Below are positions 9,939 through 19,487 of a stretch of 64,000 nucleotides of DNA, piece after piece (within the stretch, counting starts at the first letter, position 1; every line of letters starts with the position of its first letter). The notes beneath the pieces are model-generated. The model was given only the letters and a program-made list of their open reading frames with translations. It made no database searches and was not told the origin of the DNA. The position numbers and the translations under genes were made by a program. The stretch is from NCBI GenBank assembly GCA_019856515.1, contig CP082230.1, positions 186,001-250,000 of the forward strand. Reading direction: 5' to 3'. Source of the DNA: Prolixibacteraceae bacterium (GTDB lineage Bacteria; Bacteroidota; Bacteroidia; Bacteroidales; Prolixibacteraceae).

Positions 9939-11372
9939 CTATGGAACTTTAACCGTAGTTTTTTGTTTGTGATTATGTAGTAATTCTTTTATTTCTGTAA
10001 TCTTTTCAAGTTCTGGGAATACTTCAAATAATAATGATTCTGCGGAATCAGAATCAATAGAAAGAGCCTTTTTAAGATTCTGATGCCCCGTACTTAATTG
10101 ATGATCAATATATGCGTATGCAGATAGTGCATATAGTATTTCTACATCATTGGGAATAAATGTTTTTGATCTATTAAGGGTATCAACAGCCATTGCTGTC
10201 TGATCGTAATGATGGTAGAAGGAAGCCATCTCAGTCCATACTTCCGTTTCATGTGGTGAAAGTGAAATGGCTTTTTCAAAAGCATATTCCGCTTCTTCGT
10301 AGTGATTTAATACTAACGATACTTTTCCAATTGATATCCAATAGTCAGAAATATCAGGGTTAATGTTTACCGTTTGTTTTAAGAACGTCATGCATTGATC
10401 GTAATCCTCCGTTAGGAGTAGTATTAATGCGCCACCATACCATGCACAGTCATTGGTAGCATTGATCTTTATTGCCTGCTTATATGAATTTAAAGCCTCA
10501 CGATACTCTCTTTTATTAAAATAACAATCTGCAATATAACAATAAGCTTCATCTGATTCTGAATCAAGCTCTATATAGTCTTTATATGCTTGTATCGCTT
10601 CATCATACAGGTACTGATTCGCAAGGATGTTGGCTTTGTTGAATAGTGCTGCAGTATGTTTGTCATTGATAGCAAGAGCATATTCATATGCTTCAAGTGC
10701 TTCATCTTGTTTCTGTTCGTGGTTTAATGCAATTCCTAAATTGAACCATACAGATGTATTATAAGGGTCGAGTTCTAGGTAGTGTTTATATGCCCATATT
10801 GCTTTTTTATAATTCTCTATTTTATCATAACAGTAAGCGAGATCATAAATTGCATTGGTGTTTTTGGGATTGTTCTTTACTGCTCCTCGAAAGAATAATA
10901 TGGCATTATGATAGTCAAGTACTTGCTCATAAGCATATCCAATATTAAAAAGCACCTCATCTAGATGTTCACTTTCGCAATGGAAGGTATGTTCAAAATA
11001 TTTTTTTGCTCTGTCTCCATCATTCTTGTTTAAGTATCCTGTTCCAACTAAATAGTATAATTCTGCATTAGATGGTTCAAACTTCATACAGTGTTTGGCA
11101 AGAGAGATTGCTTCATCTATTTGACCTAGATTAAATATAATTTGAGACTTTTTTATCCATAGAGGAATGGCTCCATCATGTTGTCTATTTGCATATTCAA
11201 CAACTCTTAAAGAGTTTGATAGTTGATTCTTCTGGATAAAGTAGTCAATGAAGTTTTCATATTGATCTACATCATAATAGATTGCATCACCTTGATTAAG
11301 ACGACGAATGAGTTCATGTGCTTCTTTTGCACACGACCCTGATCGTTGGTTGTTGTTGGTTTCTTGTTCCAT
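9939..11372 (-). CDS. Tetratricopeptide-repeat protein
   Basis: This 477-aa protein is built almost wholly of TPR motifs (about 10-11 copies of 34 residues). Clear examples are AELYYLVGTGYLNKNDGDRA, AIYDLAYCYDKIENYKKAIW and SVWFNLGIALNHEQKQDEAL. There is no signal peptide, so it is probably a cytoplasmic scaffold for protein-protein contacts. TPR proteins of this kind are common in the phylum and their partners are rarely known. It is followed by its own terminator. The DUF4301 gene lies about 200 bases upstream on the same strand; co-transcription is possible but unsupported. Confidence 0.9.
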   Translation of the reverse strand: MEQETNNNQRSGSCAKEAHELIRRLNQGDAIYYDVDQYENFIDYFIQKNQLSNSLRVVEYANRQHDGAIPLWIKKSQIIFNLGQIDEAISLAKHCMKFEPSNAELYYLVGTGYLNKNDGDRAKKYFEHTFHCESEHLDEVLFNIGYAYEQVLDYHNAILFFRGAVKNNPKNTNAIYDLAYCYDKIENYKKAIWAYKHYLELDPYNTSVWFNLGIALNHEQKQDEALEAYEYALAINDKHTAALFNKANILANQYLYDEAIQAYKDYIELDSESDEAYCYIADCYFNKREYREALNSYKQAIKINATNDCAWYGGALILLLTEDYDQCMTFLKQTVNINPDISDYWISIGKVSLVLNHYEEAEYAFEKAISLSPHETEVWTEMASFYHHYDQTAMAVDTLNRSKTFIPNDVEILYALSAYAYIDHQLSTGHQNLKKALSIDSDSAESLLFEVFPELEKITEIKELLHNHKQKTTVKVP

Positions 11373-11575
11373 GCTTAATCATTTTGAACATACTACACCA
11401 TAGAAATTCCCTCTATATCATTTGACTCCAGTTTATAGTCAAGGTTGGTGTTGATGACTATTATTGAAATGATATAGAAGGATCCTCTATATATAGTTAA
11501 ATGTTAAAAAAATCCCTTATTTTGCTATCAAATATAACGAGAACGATTTGTTTTCCAACAAAAAAATGAAAAAAA

Positions 11576-13105
11576 CTACAATTGGTGCTCTTTTCTAAGT
11601 AAATCGTTGACTTCTTTGACGGGAGAGAAGGTTGATAATGGAACTTCAACGAAAATGGTACTCCAATTTGCCATTGCACCATTCCATAAACCAGGCAATT
11701 CTAATGCTTTTAGTTGACGACCATTCTTTGATTTATGTGATATAAAACCAGTTTCAGGATCAATGAAGTTTTTTAGATTAAAGTTATTGCCATGATAGTC
11801 TCGAGTGTAGCATACTAAATCAACAGGATTGAAATGAGTCGCTCCATTTATAAGGGTTTGTTGTTGATAATCATTATGATCCATCTGACTACTCTCTACG
11901 ATTTGTAAAGAAAAAATATTATGATTGTTTTTTGCCCAAAATGGTCCTCCACCTGGCTCTCCTTCATTTTTAACCATACCACATACTCTAATAGGTCGGT
12001 TTAGAATAGTGTAAATAAGATCTTTTTTCTTATTGAATTCTAATTGAGGATAATCTTCTGGTAAAATGACACATAATTTATTTAATACATAGTTTTCTAA
12101 AATAGAAATATTATTAGTGCTTATTTTGTTATCATCAAATTTCCTTAGCCAACTAAAAATTGTATCTCTCTCTTTTAAGAGTACTCCAGCTAATAATTTT
12201 TTATAGGTCGTGGTATCTTCTGAACGATCTTCTACTGTTACATTATCAATGTTCTTTATGAAAATCATCTCTGCATCGAGATCATCTAAATTCTCGATTA
12301 AAGCACCATGTCCGCCTGGTCTGAATAGATGAGTTCCATCATCATTGATAAATGGGGTGTTGTCGGGATTAACGGCTATGGTGTCAGTCGATTTTTTTTG
12401 AGTTGAGAAAGTGATGTCATACTTAACGTCATATTTCTTTTCAAAAACAGGAACAGTGCTTTGTGTGAGTTCTTTAAATATTGATTGATGTTCAGGGCTA
12501 ACAGTGAAGTGGATTGCACAGTGTCTGTTTTTGTCCATTCCATAATGAGCTGCTTCAAAAAGATGCTCTTCAAGAGGAGTGCGAACTTCATCTTCATATA
12601 GATGAAATTTTAGAACCCCTTTAGGGAGGTTGCCATAGTTCAGTCCTTTTGAAGTTAAAAGAGAATCTATAATTTCTAAAGCGAGAGTGTCACTTAGGTT
12701 ATCGATGTCAATATTAGCTGCTGCTGGATGTATATCACATAGTTCTTTAAAGAAGGCAAACTTTGTTAAGTTTGAAAAAAAAGCAGATGTTTTTGAATCG
12801 TTTAGATCGAGACTCTTTCCTGTTTCAAGTTGTTCTTTTAATTCAAAAAGATGTTTGAACATCCTTGTCGCTGCTCCTGAAGCAGGAACAAATTTCTCAA
12901 CTTTAAGTCCACGCCCTATTTCATTTTGGTAATACAAAATGTTATTCTTTACTTCTGTGTTATCATACTTGCGGATTCCATCTCCAATAGTTGCACTTTT
13001 TTTAAGTACAATACTAGGAAAACCATCAATAAATTGTTGTAATTGATGTTGAATCTGCTTTTCTGAGACGAGAGAATTTTGATCGGTAAGTTTATTTGTC
13101 ATCAT
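11576..13105 (-). CDS. DUF4301 family protein
   Basis: This matches the Bacteroidota-restricted DUF4301 family by length (509 aa) and by hallmark stretches such as KFVPASGAATRMFKHLF near residue 75, LFRPGGHGALIENLDDL, and KNEGEPGGGPFWAKN near residue 375. The pattern VPASGAATRM is nucleotidyltransferase-like, and sugar-nucleotide pyrophosphorylase relatedness has been suggested for the family, but the reaction is unknown. There is no signal peptide, so it should be cytoplasmic. The start is one of two adjacent ATG codons. It is divergent from the radical SAM gene across 160 bases. Confidence is high for the family and low for the function. Confidence 0.85.
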   Translation of the reverse strand: MMTNKLTDQNSLVSEKQIQHQLQQFIDGFPSIVLKKSATIGDGIRKYDNTEVKNNILYYQNEIGRGLKVEKFVPASGAATRMFKHLFELKEQLETGKSLDLNDSKTSAFFSNLTKFAFFKELCDIHPAAANIDIDNLSDTLALEIIDSLLTSKGLNYGNLPKGVLKFHLYEDEVRTPLEEHLFEAAHYGMDKNRHCAIHFTVSPEHQSIFKELTQSTVPVFEKKYDVKYDITFSTQKKSTDTIAVNPDNTPFINDDGTHLFRPGGHGALIENLDDLDAEMIFIKNIDNVTVEDRSEDTTTYKKLLAGVLLKERDTIFSWLRKFDDNKISTNNISILENYVLNKLCVILPEDYPQLEFNKKKDLIYTILNRPIRVCGMVKNEGEPGGGPFWAKNNHNIFSLQIVESSQMDHNDYQQQTLINGATHFNPVDLVCYTRDYHGNNFNLKNFIDPETGFISHKSKNGRQLKALELPGLWNGAMANWSTIFVEVPLSTFSPVKEVNDLLRKEHQL

Positions 13106-13228
13106 TGGAAAATAGAGTTTATTTTGATTTCAAGTTAAGCAAAATGTTGAATAAAGTCAAAAAATTACCAACCAGTATGGGACTTTTGACATCTTTTTGT
13201 AAAATCTTTTATACGTAATATGGTTTTG

Positions 13229-13236
13229 TATCTTTG
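13229..13236 (+). promoter_or_regulatory. Candidate -7 element (TATCTTTG)
   Basis: This exactly matches the Bacteroidota TAnnTTTG -7 consensus, 30 bases upstream of the radical SAM start. No well-spaced -33 TTTG is visible. Confidence 0.4.
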
Positions 13237-13265
13237 TGCCAAAATATTAATGGAAAGAAAGATAG

Positions 13266-14210
13266 ATGAGTAACACATATAATTGGGGACACCCAAAAAG
13301 ATATAATGATTTTTCCACCCATTTTAAACGTATGTTTGAAAGAAGGGTTCAAAAGGTATCTATAGATGCAGGATTTACATGTCCAAATAGGGATGGGACA
13401 AAAGCAAGAGGAGGATGTACATATTGTAATAATGATACTTTTACTCCTTCATATACAAACCTAAAAGTTCCGATTACGACACAAATAGATCAAGGAGTTG
13501 AGTTTTTTAAAAAGAAGTATAATGCAATCTCTTTTTTAGCATATTTTCAAGCTTTTTCAAATACCTATGCGCCATTTGATGTACTTAAGCGTTTCTATGA
13601 AGAGGCTTTATCTCATCCAGATGTGATTGGTTTAGTGATTGCAACACGTCCAGATTGTTTATCTGCTGAGATACTTGATTATTTAGCTGAGCTGTCAAAG
13701 AAATGTTATATAATGGTTGAGTTGGGTGTTGAATCGACCAACAATAGTACATTAGAATTTATCAATCGTGGACATACACATGAAGAGACGCTCGAAGCAA
13801 TCCAAGCGCTTCATGAAAGAGGAATTCATAACTGTATTCATACTATATTAGGTCTTCCTGGTGAGGATAAAGAGATGCTATTAGAACAAGCACGTGTGAT
13901 TTCTGAGCTACCTATAGAGAATTTAAAATTACACCAACTTCAGATCCATAAAGGAACTAAGATGTTTCGCCAATATAGAGAAAACCCAGAGTTGTTCTCT
14001 TTATATAGTGCCGAAGAGTATATGGATCTAGTAATTGCTTATTTGGAAATATTGAACCCCAATATCATTGTTGAGCGTTTTATTAGTACGGCTCCTCCAG
14101 AGCTATTAGTGGCACCTAAATGGGGATTAAAGAATTTTGAATTTGTTGCTAAATTAGAGAAGAAATTAGAAGCAAATGATACCTATCAAGGTCGATTGTA
14201 TACAAAATAA
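13266..14210 (+). CDS. TIGR01212-family radical SAM protein (YhcC-like)
   Basis: This is a cytoplasmic radical SAM enzyme. The 4Fe-4S ligands are in the spaced pattern C39-x11-C51-x2-C54 (FTCPNRDG then GGCTYC), typical of the YhcC/TIGR01212 group related to the Elp3 SAM domain. The SAM-binding strands VIGLVIATRPDCL and MVELGVESTNNSTLEFINRG, and HTILGLPGED, follow. Its 314 aa is the usual length. The biological substrate of this family is not settled; roles in RNA or protein modification are speculation. It stands alone, divergent from DUF4301 and convergent with the thioesterase gene. Confidence 0.92.
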   Translation: MSNTYNWGHPKRYNDFSTHFKRMFERRVQKVSIDAGFTCPNRDGTKARGGCTYCNNDTFTPSYTNLKVPITTQIDQGVEFFKKKYNAISFLAYFQAFSNTYAPFDVLKRFYEEALSHPDVIGLVIATRPDCLSAEILDYLAELSKKCYIMVELGVESTNNSTLEFINRGHTHEETLEAIQALHERGIHNCIHTILGLPGEDKEMLLEQARVISELPIENLKLHQLQIHKGTKMFRQYRENPELFSLYSAEEYMDLVIAYLEILNPNIIVERFISTAPPELLVAPKWGLKNFEFVAKLEKKLEANDTYQGRLYTK

Positions 14211-14217
14211 TAGATCT

Positions 14218-14244
14218 CCCTCAATCACATTTCGTGATTGGGGG
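14218..14244. terminator. Hairpin between convergent genes
   Basis: An 11-bp stem (CCCTCAATCAC with GTGATTGGGGG, including one G-T pair) and a 5-base loop lie between the convergent radical SAM and thioesterase genes. There is no T tract on the plus strand, so termination is inferred from position. Confidence 0.4.
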
Positions 14245-14282
14245 GATGAAATAACTGACAATTATTAGAAGTATATACTCTT

Positions 14283-15020
14283 TTATGCAAGAATACACCT
14301 GCCCCTAAAACATATTTTACCATCGTTAGGATGAACCGTCTCTACGTTTATAGAAGAAGTCTCATCTGTTACAGTTTGGGTTGCTTTTACATCTAAGATT
14401 TCGCCCCAACTTGCTTCTTTTATATATTCAATTGTTATGGATTTGATCTGGTTATTTTTAAGTGTCTCCTGAGGTATACATTGTAGTAGCCAATCAAAAT
14501 AACGAGTGTTATTGGCATGTTGGTGCATATCAATATCACTATAACCAATTCTAATATGCCCTTTGACTTGATCGTCTTCTACTTTAATCTTATTTTCAAA
14601 ATATAGCTCTGTCCCTTCGTTTTGAAAAGGAAGTAAATCCGTTTTTATTGTTGATGGACGTACAGGTCTTCTTTTTTGTTCATTCACAATTAACCATCCT
14701 GAACTGCCTTTGCAGATTACGCGATCTTCCTTTTTAAACTGGAAATCTCTACGAAAAAGCAGTCCTTCGGATTCAACAGTCCATGTTTCGATAACAAACT
14801 CATCTTCCCAATATAAAGGTTCGATTATATTCATCTCAATCTTCGAGAGTACCCAAAAAAGTCCTTTCTCTATAAGCGCGTCATAACCTATTCCTAATTG
14901 TTCTGCATGAACTGTTGCTGCTTCTTGAAAGATTCTCACCATTGAGGATGGGCGCATTTGTTTACGAAAATCTACTTGGAAAGAGTGTACCTGATGTTGG
15001 CTTTGATATATTACATTCAT
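14283..15020 (-). CDS. Acyl-ACP thioesterase
   Basis: This enzyme hydrolyses acyl-acyl carrier protein to release free fatty acids. The FatA/FatB-type double hot-dog fold is visible. The N-terminal repeat has FQVDFRKQMRPSSMVRIFQE, GLFWVLSKIEM and WTVESEGLLFRRDFQF. The C-terminal repeat carries the family motif IDMHQHANNTRYFDWL, which contains the conserved Asn and His residues near the active site. At 245 aa it has normal bacterial length. It is transcribed divergently from the MATE gene and has a good -7 element 43-50 bases upstream. It may tune membrane fatty-acid composition (inference). Confidence 0.92.
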   Translation of the reverse strand: MNVIYQSQHQVHSFQVDFRKQMRPSSMVRIFQEAATVHAEQLGIGYDALIEKGLFWVLSKIEMNIIEPLYWEDEFVIETWTVESEGLLFRRDFQFKKEDRVICKGSSGWLIVNEQKRRPVRPSTIKTDLLPFQNEGTELYFENKIKVEDDQVKGHIRIGYSDIDMHQHANNTRYFDWLLQCIPQETLKNNQIKSITIEYIKEASWGEILDVKATQTVTDETSSINVETVHPNDGKICFRGRCILA

Positions 15021-15062
15021 TGTGAAATTATTTAAGTCCAGTATTTCTTTGTCTTAAAGACG

Positions 15063-15070
15063 CAAATGTA
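15063..15070 (-). promoter_or_regulatory. Candidate -7 element (TACATTTG, minus strand)
   Basis: This is an exact TAnnTTTG match on the minus strand, 43 bases upstream of the thioesterase start. No obvious -33 TTTG is seen at the normal spacing. Confidence 0.4.
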
Positions 15071-15230
15071 ACTTTTTTATATTATTTCACACTCTTTCTA
15101 TCTGTTGTCAAACCCATTTGGGGACTTAAGTTGTTTATTAGTAAAAAGGTTGGTTCATGTTACTGTGATATAGAATTCTTAATTTTCTATAAGAATAACA
15201 CTCTTTAATAAGCTAAAGGATCTATGTTCG

Positions 15231-15238
15231 TATATTTG
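15231..15238 (+). promoter_or_regulatory. Candidate -7 element (TATATTTG)
   Basis: This is an exact TAnnTTTG match about 30 bases upstream of the MATE gene. The -33 position is poor (TTTA at 15204-15207). Confidence 0.4.
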
Positions 15239-15267
15239 CGAAACATGTTGAAATTTTCAAGACGTAG

Positions 15268-16620
15268 ATGATTCTAAAACAACAAAAATATTCACAAGGT
15301 CTTCGTTCACTTATGACGTTGGCAATACCAATGGTTGGGTCTCAATTGCTACAACTTACCTATAATTTTATCGATATGATTTGGGTCGGTAAGTTGGGAG
15401 GAGATGCTGTCGCAGCTGTTGGGACTGCTGGATTCTTTCTGAACCTTGGATGGGCATTAGCCTCTATTATTACTGTAGGGGTAAATGTGAAGTTATCCCA
15501 ATCCATAGGAGCAAAGAAAGAGTTGGAATCTAAGGTCATTGCTAAAAGTGGCCTACTTGGAATGGTGTTCTTAGCTTTATTGTTTTCCGTATTAATGGGA
15601 AGCAATACAGACTATTGGATATCTCTTTTTCAGATGGATAATCAATGGGTAAATGAAGCTTCAAGTAACTATCTTTTCTTAGGTTCTTGGGGGGCAATAA
15701 TCACTTTCTTAAACCTGTTATTTATCAGCATACTTAACAGTTATAAGCAGACTAAAAGAGCATTTAAGATAAATTCGATAGGTTTTATACTTAATATCGT
15801 ATTAGATCCAATATTGATTTTTCTATTGGATTTAGGAGTACAAGGGGCAATCATCGCGACACTAATATCTAAAGCGGTCACCTTATACTTTCTGGCTATA
15901 GAAGTCTATCGTAAATCTTATATTCGAGTGTCTATTAATAATGATGGAATCAGATGTCTTCGTGAGATTGTTCGCTTAGGTTTTCCTACATCTGTACAGA
16001 GAATCATTTTTGGTTTGATATATATCGTGATGGGGAAGTTTATCGCTACATTTGGAACAGATGCAATTGCGATACAAAAAATAGGAATTCAGATAGAATC
16101 GATCACATTTACATTAGTCGCAGGGATCTCACAAGCATCAACAATTATTGTTGGACAACTGTATGGTGCTGGAAAGTATAATGAAATTAAACAAACTTAT
16201 CGGCAGGCATTATTGTTATCGGGAAGTGCAGGAGTTATATTAACTCTAACTTTTTTGTTAATCCCTGAATATCTTATTCGACTTTTTGTTGATAGTCCTG
16301 AAATCATAAAAGGAGGGGCATGGTATCTCAGAATAATAGGAGTTTCACAGGTATTTATGACCTCTGAGATGATCGGAATGGGAACATTAAATGGTTTAGG
16401 AATGACGGTCCTTCCTCCAATTAATAGTATCTTGTTAACTTCTATTCGTATTCCTATCGCTTATTTTTTAGCGTTCTCGACTTCGCTTGGATTAACGGGG
16501 ATATGGTGGAGTATTTCTGCAACAAGTATCCTAAAAGGAATTGTTCTAACAGTTATGGTATTGATAGTGTTTCATAAAAGAAAAGGTTATAATGGAACAG
16601 TGGTTAAAGAATATAAATAA
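15268..16620 (+). CDS. MATE-family efflux transporter
   Basis: This 450-aa inner-membrane protein has about 12 hydrophobic helices and the two-fold MatE repeat. The N-terminal hallmark is GSQLLQLTYNFIDMIWVGKLGGDAVAAVG (residues about 24-52). The second repeat includes IVMGKFIATFGTDAIAIQKI and the ISQASTIIVGQLYGAG motif. MATE proteins exchange Na+ or H+ for cationic drugs or metabolites; the substrate here is unknown. Its last 29 bases overlap the start of gshAB in another frame, which implies translational coupling and suggests that export and thiol metabolism are co-expressed (inference). Confidence 0.93.
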   Translation: MILKQQKYSQGLRSLMTLAIPMVGSQLLQLTYNFIDMIWVGKLGGDAVAAVGTAGFFLNLGWALASIITVGVNVKLSQSIGAKKELESKVIAKSGLLGMVFLALLFSVLMGSNTDYWISLFQMDNQWVNEASSNYLFLGSWGAIITFLNLLFISILNSYKQTKRAFKINSIGFILNIVLDPILIFLLDLGVQGAIIATLISKAVTLYFLAIEVYRKSYIRVSINNDGIRCLREIVRLGFPTSVQRIIFGLIYIVMGKFIATFGTDAIAIQKIGIQIESITFTLVAGISQASTIIVGQLYGAGKYNEIKQTYRQALLLSGSAGVILTLTFLLIPEYLIRLFVDSPEIIKGGAWYLRIIGVSQVFMTSEMIGMGTLNGLGMTVLPPINSILLTSIRIPIAYFLAFSTSLGLTGIWWSISATSILKGIVLTVMVLIVFHKRKGYNGTVVKEYK

Positions 16621-18868
16621 ACAAGCTCCTGGCTTGTTGTTAGATGGGTTGTTTGGGCTTGAAAAAGAGGCTCTGAGAGTGGATGAAAAAGGATTATTAT
16701 CTTTATTTCCCCACCCCAAATCTTTAGGTGATAAGTCAACTCACGCTTTTATTACAACGGATTTTTCAGAAAGTCAGATTGAGCTGATTTCACCTCCAAT
16801 GTCTACAATAAAAGAAGCATTAGGATTTATTGAAACAGCACAAGATATTGTCTTTGATAATATTGATGATGAATATTTATGGCCTCAGAGTCTACCATGT
16901 TTGCTTCCAGACTCTCATATGATTCCAATCGCTAAGTTTACGGGAGATCATTCAGGTAAGCAAGATTATAGAGAATATCTTCTAGATACCTACGGTCCAG
17001 AAGTGCAAACCTTCTCTGGAATACATTTTAATGTGTCTTTGTCTGATGAAATTTGGACTCTTGATCAGAGTCAGGAGCGGAGTGACTTGAAGCCTATTGT
17101 TTATATGAAGATGATGCGTAATTTTATTCGTTATCGTTGGATTTTAATATGGTTATTTGGTGCAAGTCCTATTGCAGATGGTTCCTTAAAGGTTAAAAAG
17201 ATTGATGGTTTTGATGAAAAGAAAATCCATCCGGTCTGTTTAGAAGGGGTTAGTATTCGATCAGGACGTTTAGGTTATCGAAATCATGAGTTGATAGAAC
17301 TAGATTATTCAACATGGGATAGATTTAAAAAGTCTATTGATAAACATGTTAAGGCAGGTCGACTTATTGGCCCTCAGGAGCTTTATCTTCCAATAAGAAT
17401 AAAGACAATAAATGATGATATCAGCCATGTTGAAGTTCGGTTATTAGACATTGACCCATTTGAGCAGACTGGAATTAATATTGATACCTTACGTTTTGTT
17501 CATCTTTTTCTATTACATATGCTTCTTATTGAAGAGAGAGATGTACTTGATGTGGATAAGCAAAAACAGATACAAGATTTTCAAGATTGGATTTGTTGCA
17601 ATGGTCTACAATCTGATGGAGTACTTCCAAATGATTCAGAAGTAAAGATCAAAGATGTCGTCAGGTCATTTATCAGACAGATGGTTGATGATTTTGAGAA
17701 GATTGGATTGAAACTTCCCGACTGTTATGTCGATTCATTAGCAAAGGTTGAGTCTTTATCTATTGTGCCCGATAATAGAGTTGCAGTTCGTTTGGTAGAA
17801 AATATTCAGAGAGAAGGGTTTGTCGCATTTCATATGAAACAAGCCAAGAAGTTCAAACTTCAAGCACAGATGCAAGGATATCAATTTCATGGTTTGGAAG
17901 ATATGGAGCTATCTACCCAACTTCTTCTTCGAGCAGCTTTACATCGAGGTGTTCATTATGAGATAATGGATCGCCAAGAAAATTTTATTCGACTTTTTAA
18001 TGCGACAAAAGAAGAGTATGTTGTTCAAGCGACTAAAACCTCTTTAGATCCATATAGCGTCGTGTTGATGATGGAGAATAAAACAGTAACGAAGAAGGTT
18101 CTGAATCGTGCTGGTATTCATGTGCCATCTGGAAATACATATGATAGTTTGGCTAAAGCTAAAAGTCAATATGTTGTATACAGGTCTCATAAATTGGTTG
18201 TAAAACCTCAGTCAACAAACTTCGGATTAGGGATCACGATATTGCATCCGTCATTTTCAGAAAGTGATTATGCTGAAGCACTAGATTTGGCTTTTAGATA
18301 TGATAAAAGTGTTTTAGTTGAACATTTTATTGAAGGGGAAGAGTATCGTATATTCTTAATAGATAAGAAAGTTGTTGCTGTATTAAAGAGGGTTCCAGCT
18401 AATGTGTTAGGAGATGGTTCTCATACAATAAAACAACTTGTTGAACTAAAAAACCTCGATCCATTAAGAGGTAAAGGTTATCGTACTCCTTTAGAAAAAT
18501 TACATTTAGGAGCAGAAGAAATTTTCTTTTTAAAACAGACTGGACATACACCTCTCGATATTCCGAAGGATGGTGAAGTTGTATACCTTAGAGAGAATTC
18601 GAATATAAGTACTGGTGGCGATAGTATTGATTACACTGATGATATTCATCCTTCTTATTATGCAATTGCTGAAGATGCGGCGCAAGTTATCTGTGTTGAA
18701 ATCACGGGGTTGGATATGATGATACAAGATATAAAGGATGTTGCTTCAGATAACAATTACGGTATCATTGAAATGAATTTTAATCCTGCCATTCATATTC
18801 ATTGTTTTCCATATAAAGGGAAAAACCGTAAATTAAACGAAAAGATATTGACGAGTCTTGGCTTTTGA
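16592..18868 (+). CDS. gshAB: Bifunctional glutamate-cysteine ligase/glutathione synthetase
   Basis: This enzyme makes glutathione from glutamate, cysteine and glycine in two ATP-dependent steps. The N-terminal gamma-glutamylcysteine ligase part begins GLFGLEKEALRVDEKG and carries TDFSESQIELISPP and FSGIHFNVSLS. The C-terminal ATP-grasp synthetase part carries VVKPQSTNFGLGI, LVEHFIEGEEYRIFLI, KRVPANVLGDGSHTI and IEMNFNPAIHIHCFP near the end. Its 758 aa is the normal size for the GshAB (GshF) fusion. It overlaps the end of the MATE gene by 29 bases and ends before a bidirectional terminator, with thioredoxin on the other side. I am confident of the family; which thiol product accumulates is inferred. 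Confidence 0.94.
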   Translation: MEQWLKNINKQAPGLLLDGLFGLEKEALRVDEKGLLSLFPHPKSLGDKSTHAFITTDFSESQIELISPPMSTIKEALGFIETAQDIVFDNIDDEYLWPQSLPCLLPDSHMIPIAKFTGDHSGKQDYREYLLDTYGPEVQTFSGIHFNVSLSDEIWTLDQSQERSDLKPIVYMKMMRNFIRYRWILIWLFGASPIADGSLKVKKIDGFDEKKIHPVCLEGVSIRSGRLGYRNHELIELDYSTWDRFKKSIDKHVKAGRLIGPQELYLPIRIKTINDDISHVEVRLLDIDPFEQTGINIDTLRFVHLFLLHMLLIEERDVLDVDKQKQIQDFQDWICCNGLQSDGVLPNDSEVKIKDVVRSFIRQMVDDFEKIGLKLPDCYVDSLAKVESLSIVPDNRVAVRLVENIQREGFVAFHMKQAKKFKLQAQMQGYQFHGLEDMELSTQLLLRAALHRGVHYEIMDRQENFIRLFNATKEEYVVQATKTSLDPYSVVLMMENKTVTKKVLNRAGIHVPSGNTYDSLAKAKSQYVVYRSHKLVVKPQSTNFGLGITILHPSFSESDYAEALDLAFRYDKSVLVEHFIEGEEYRIFLIDKKVVAVLKRVPANVLGDGSHTIKQLVELKNLDPLRGKGYRTPLEKLHLGAEEIFFLKQTGHTPLDIPKDGEVVYLRENSNISTGGDSIDYTDDIHPSYYAIAEDAAQVICVEITGLDMMIQDIKDVASDNNYGIIEMNFNPAIHIHCFPYKGKNRKLNEKILTSLGF

Positions 18869-18946
18869 TGGTAGGAGTTATGAACTTTTTCTTTTTGTGT
18901 TGAGATATTGACTCAGTATTCTATTTGATGCGGTATTTATTACATT

Positions 18947-18985
18947 AAAAAGGACTTTCAATAATAATATCGGAGGTCCTTTTTT
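18947..18985. terminator. Bidirectional terminator between gshAB and thioredoxin
   Basis: AAAAAGGAC and GTCCTTTTT arms surround an AT-rich loop, giving A and T tracts on both sides, and sit between two convergent genes. Confidence 0.75.
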
Positions 18986-18990
18986 GTAAA

Positions 18991-19359
18991 TTAATCTAAC
19001 AAAATAGAATTTATATGATCTTCAAGTACATTCTTTGGTAGTGCCCCTTGTACCATCTGAGGTTTTGAATCTAATGGGATAAATAGAAGAGAAGGAATAC
19101 TTTGTATCCCGAATAATGCACTAATTTCCATCTCTTTCTCTGTGTCGACTTTAAAAATGTATATATCCTCATGATAAGTAGCTGCAAGTTCCTCGAGTAT
19201 AGGAGCAATTGCTTTACACGGACCACACCAATCTGCATAAAAATCAATAATACATGGCTTATCTCCTTTATAATTCCATTCTAAATCTTTGGTGAAATCC
19301 ATCACTCTTTCGATGAAGGTCTCTTTATCTAGTAGTATCGTTTTAGCTCCCATAAGCAT
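18991..19359 (-). CDS. Thioredoxin
   Basis: This small cytoplasmic disulfide reductase is 122 aa long. The active site is DWCGPCKA (Cys45 and Cys48), preceded by the strand KPCIIDFYA. The cis-Pro loop is IQSIPSLLF with VDTEKEMEISALFGI before it, as in TrxA. There is no signal peptide. The start at 19359 is the first ATG; an ATG two codons later is equally possible. Convergent with gshAB and next to an MBL-fold gene, it could serve general redox maintenance. Confidence 0.93.
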   Translation of the reverse strand: MLMGAKTILLDKETFIERVMDFTKDLEWNYKGDKPCIIDFYADWCGPCKAIAPILEELAATYHEDIYIFKVDTEKEMEISALFGIQSIPSLLFIPLDSKPQMVQGALPKNVLEDHINSILLD

Positions 19360-19487
19360 TGTTGTTATAGTTCTTTTGTTGTTTAAAACAACTATTTGAT
19401 GGATATGTTCAGTTATTCGCAGTGTCGTTTAAATCTCTTCTCTGACTGAATAATGATACAATCCCGTAATCTTTATAAATAAGCAGA

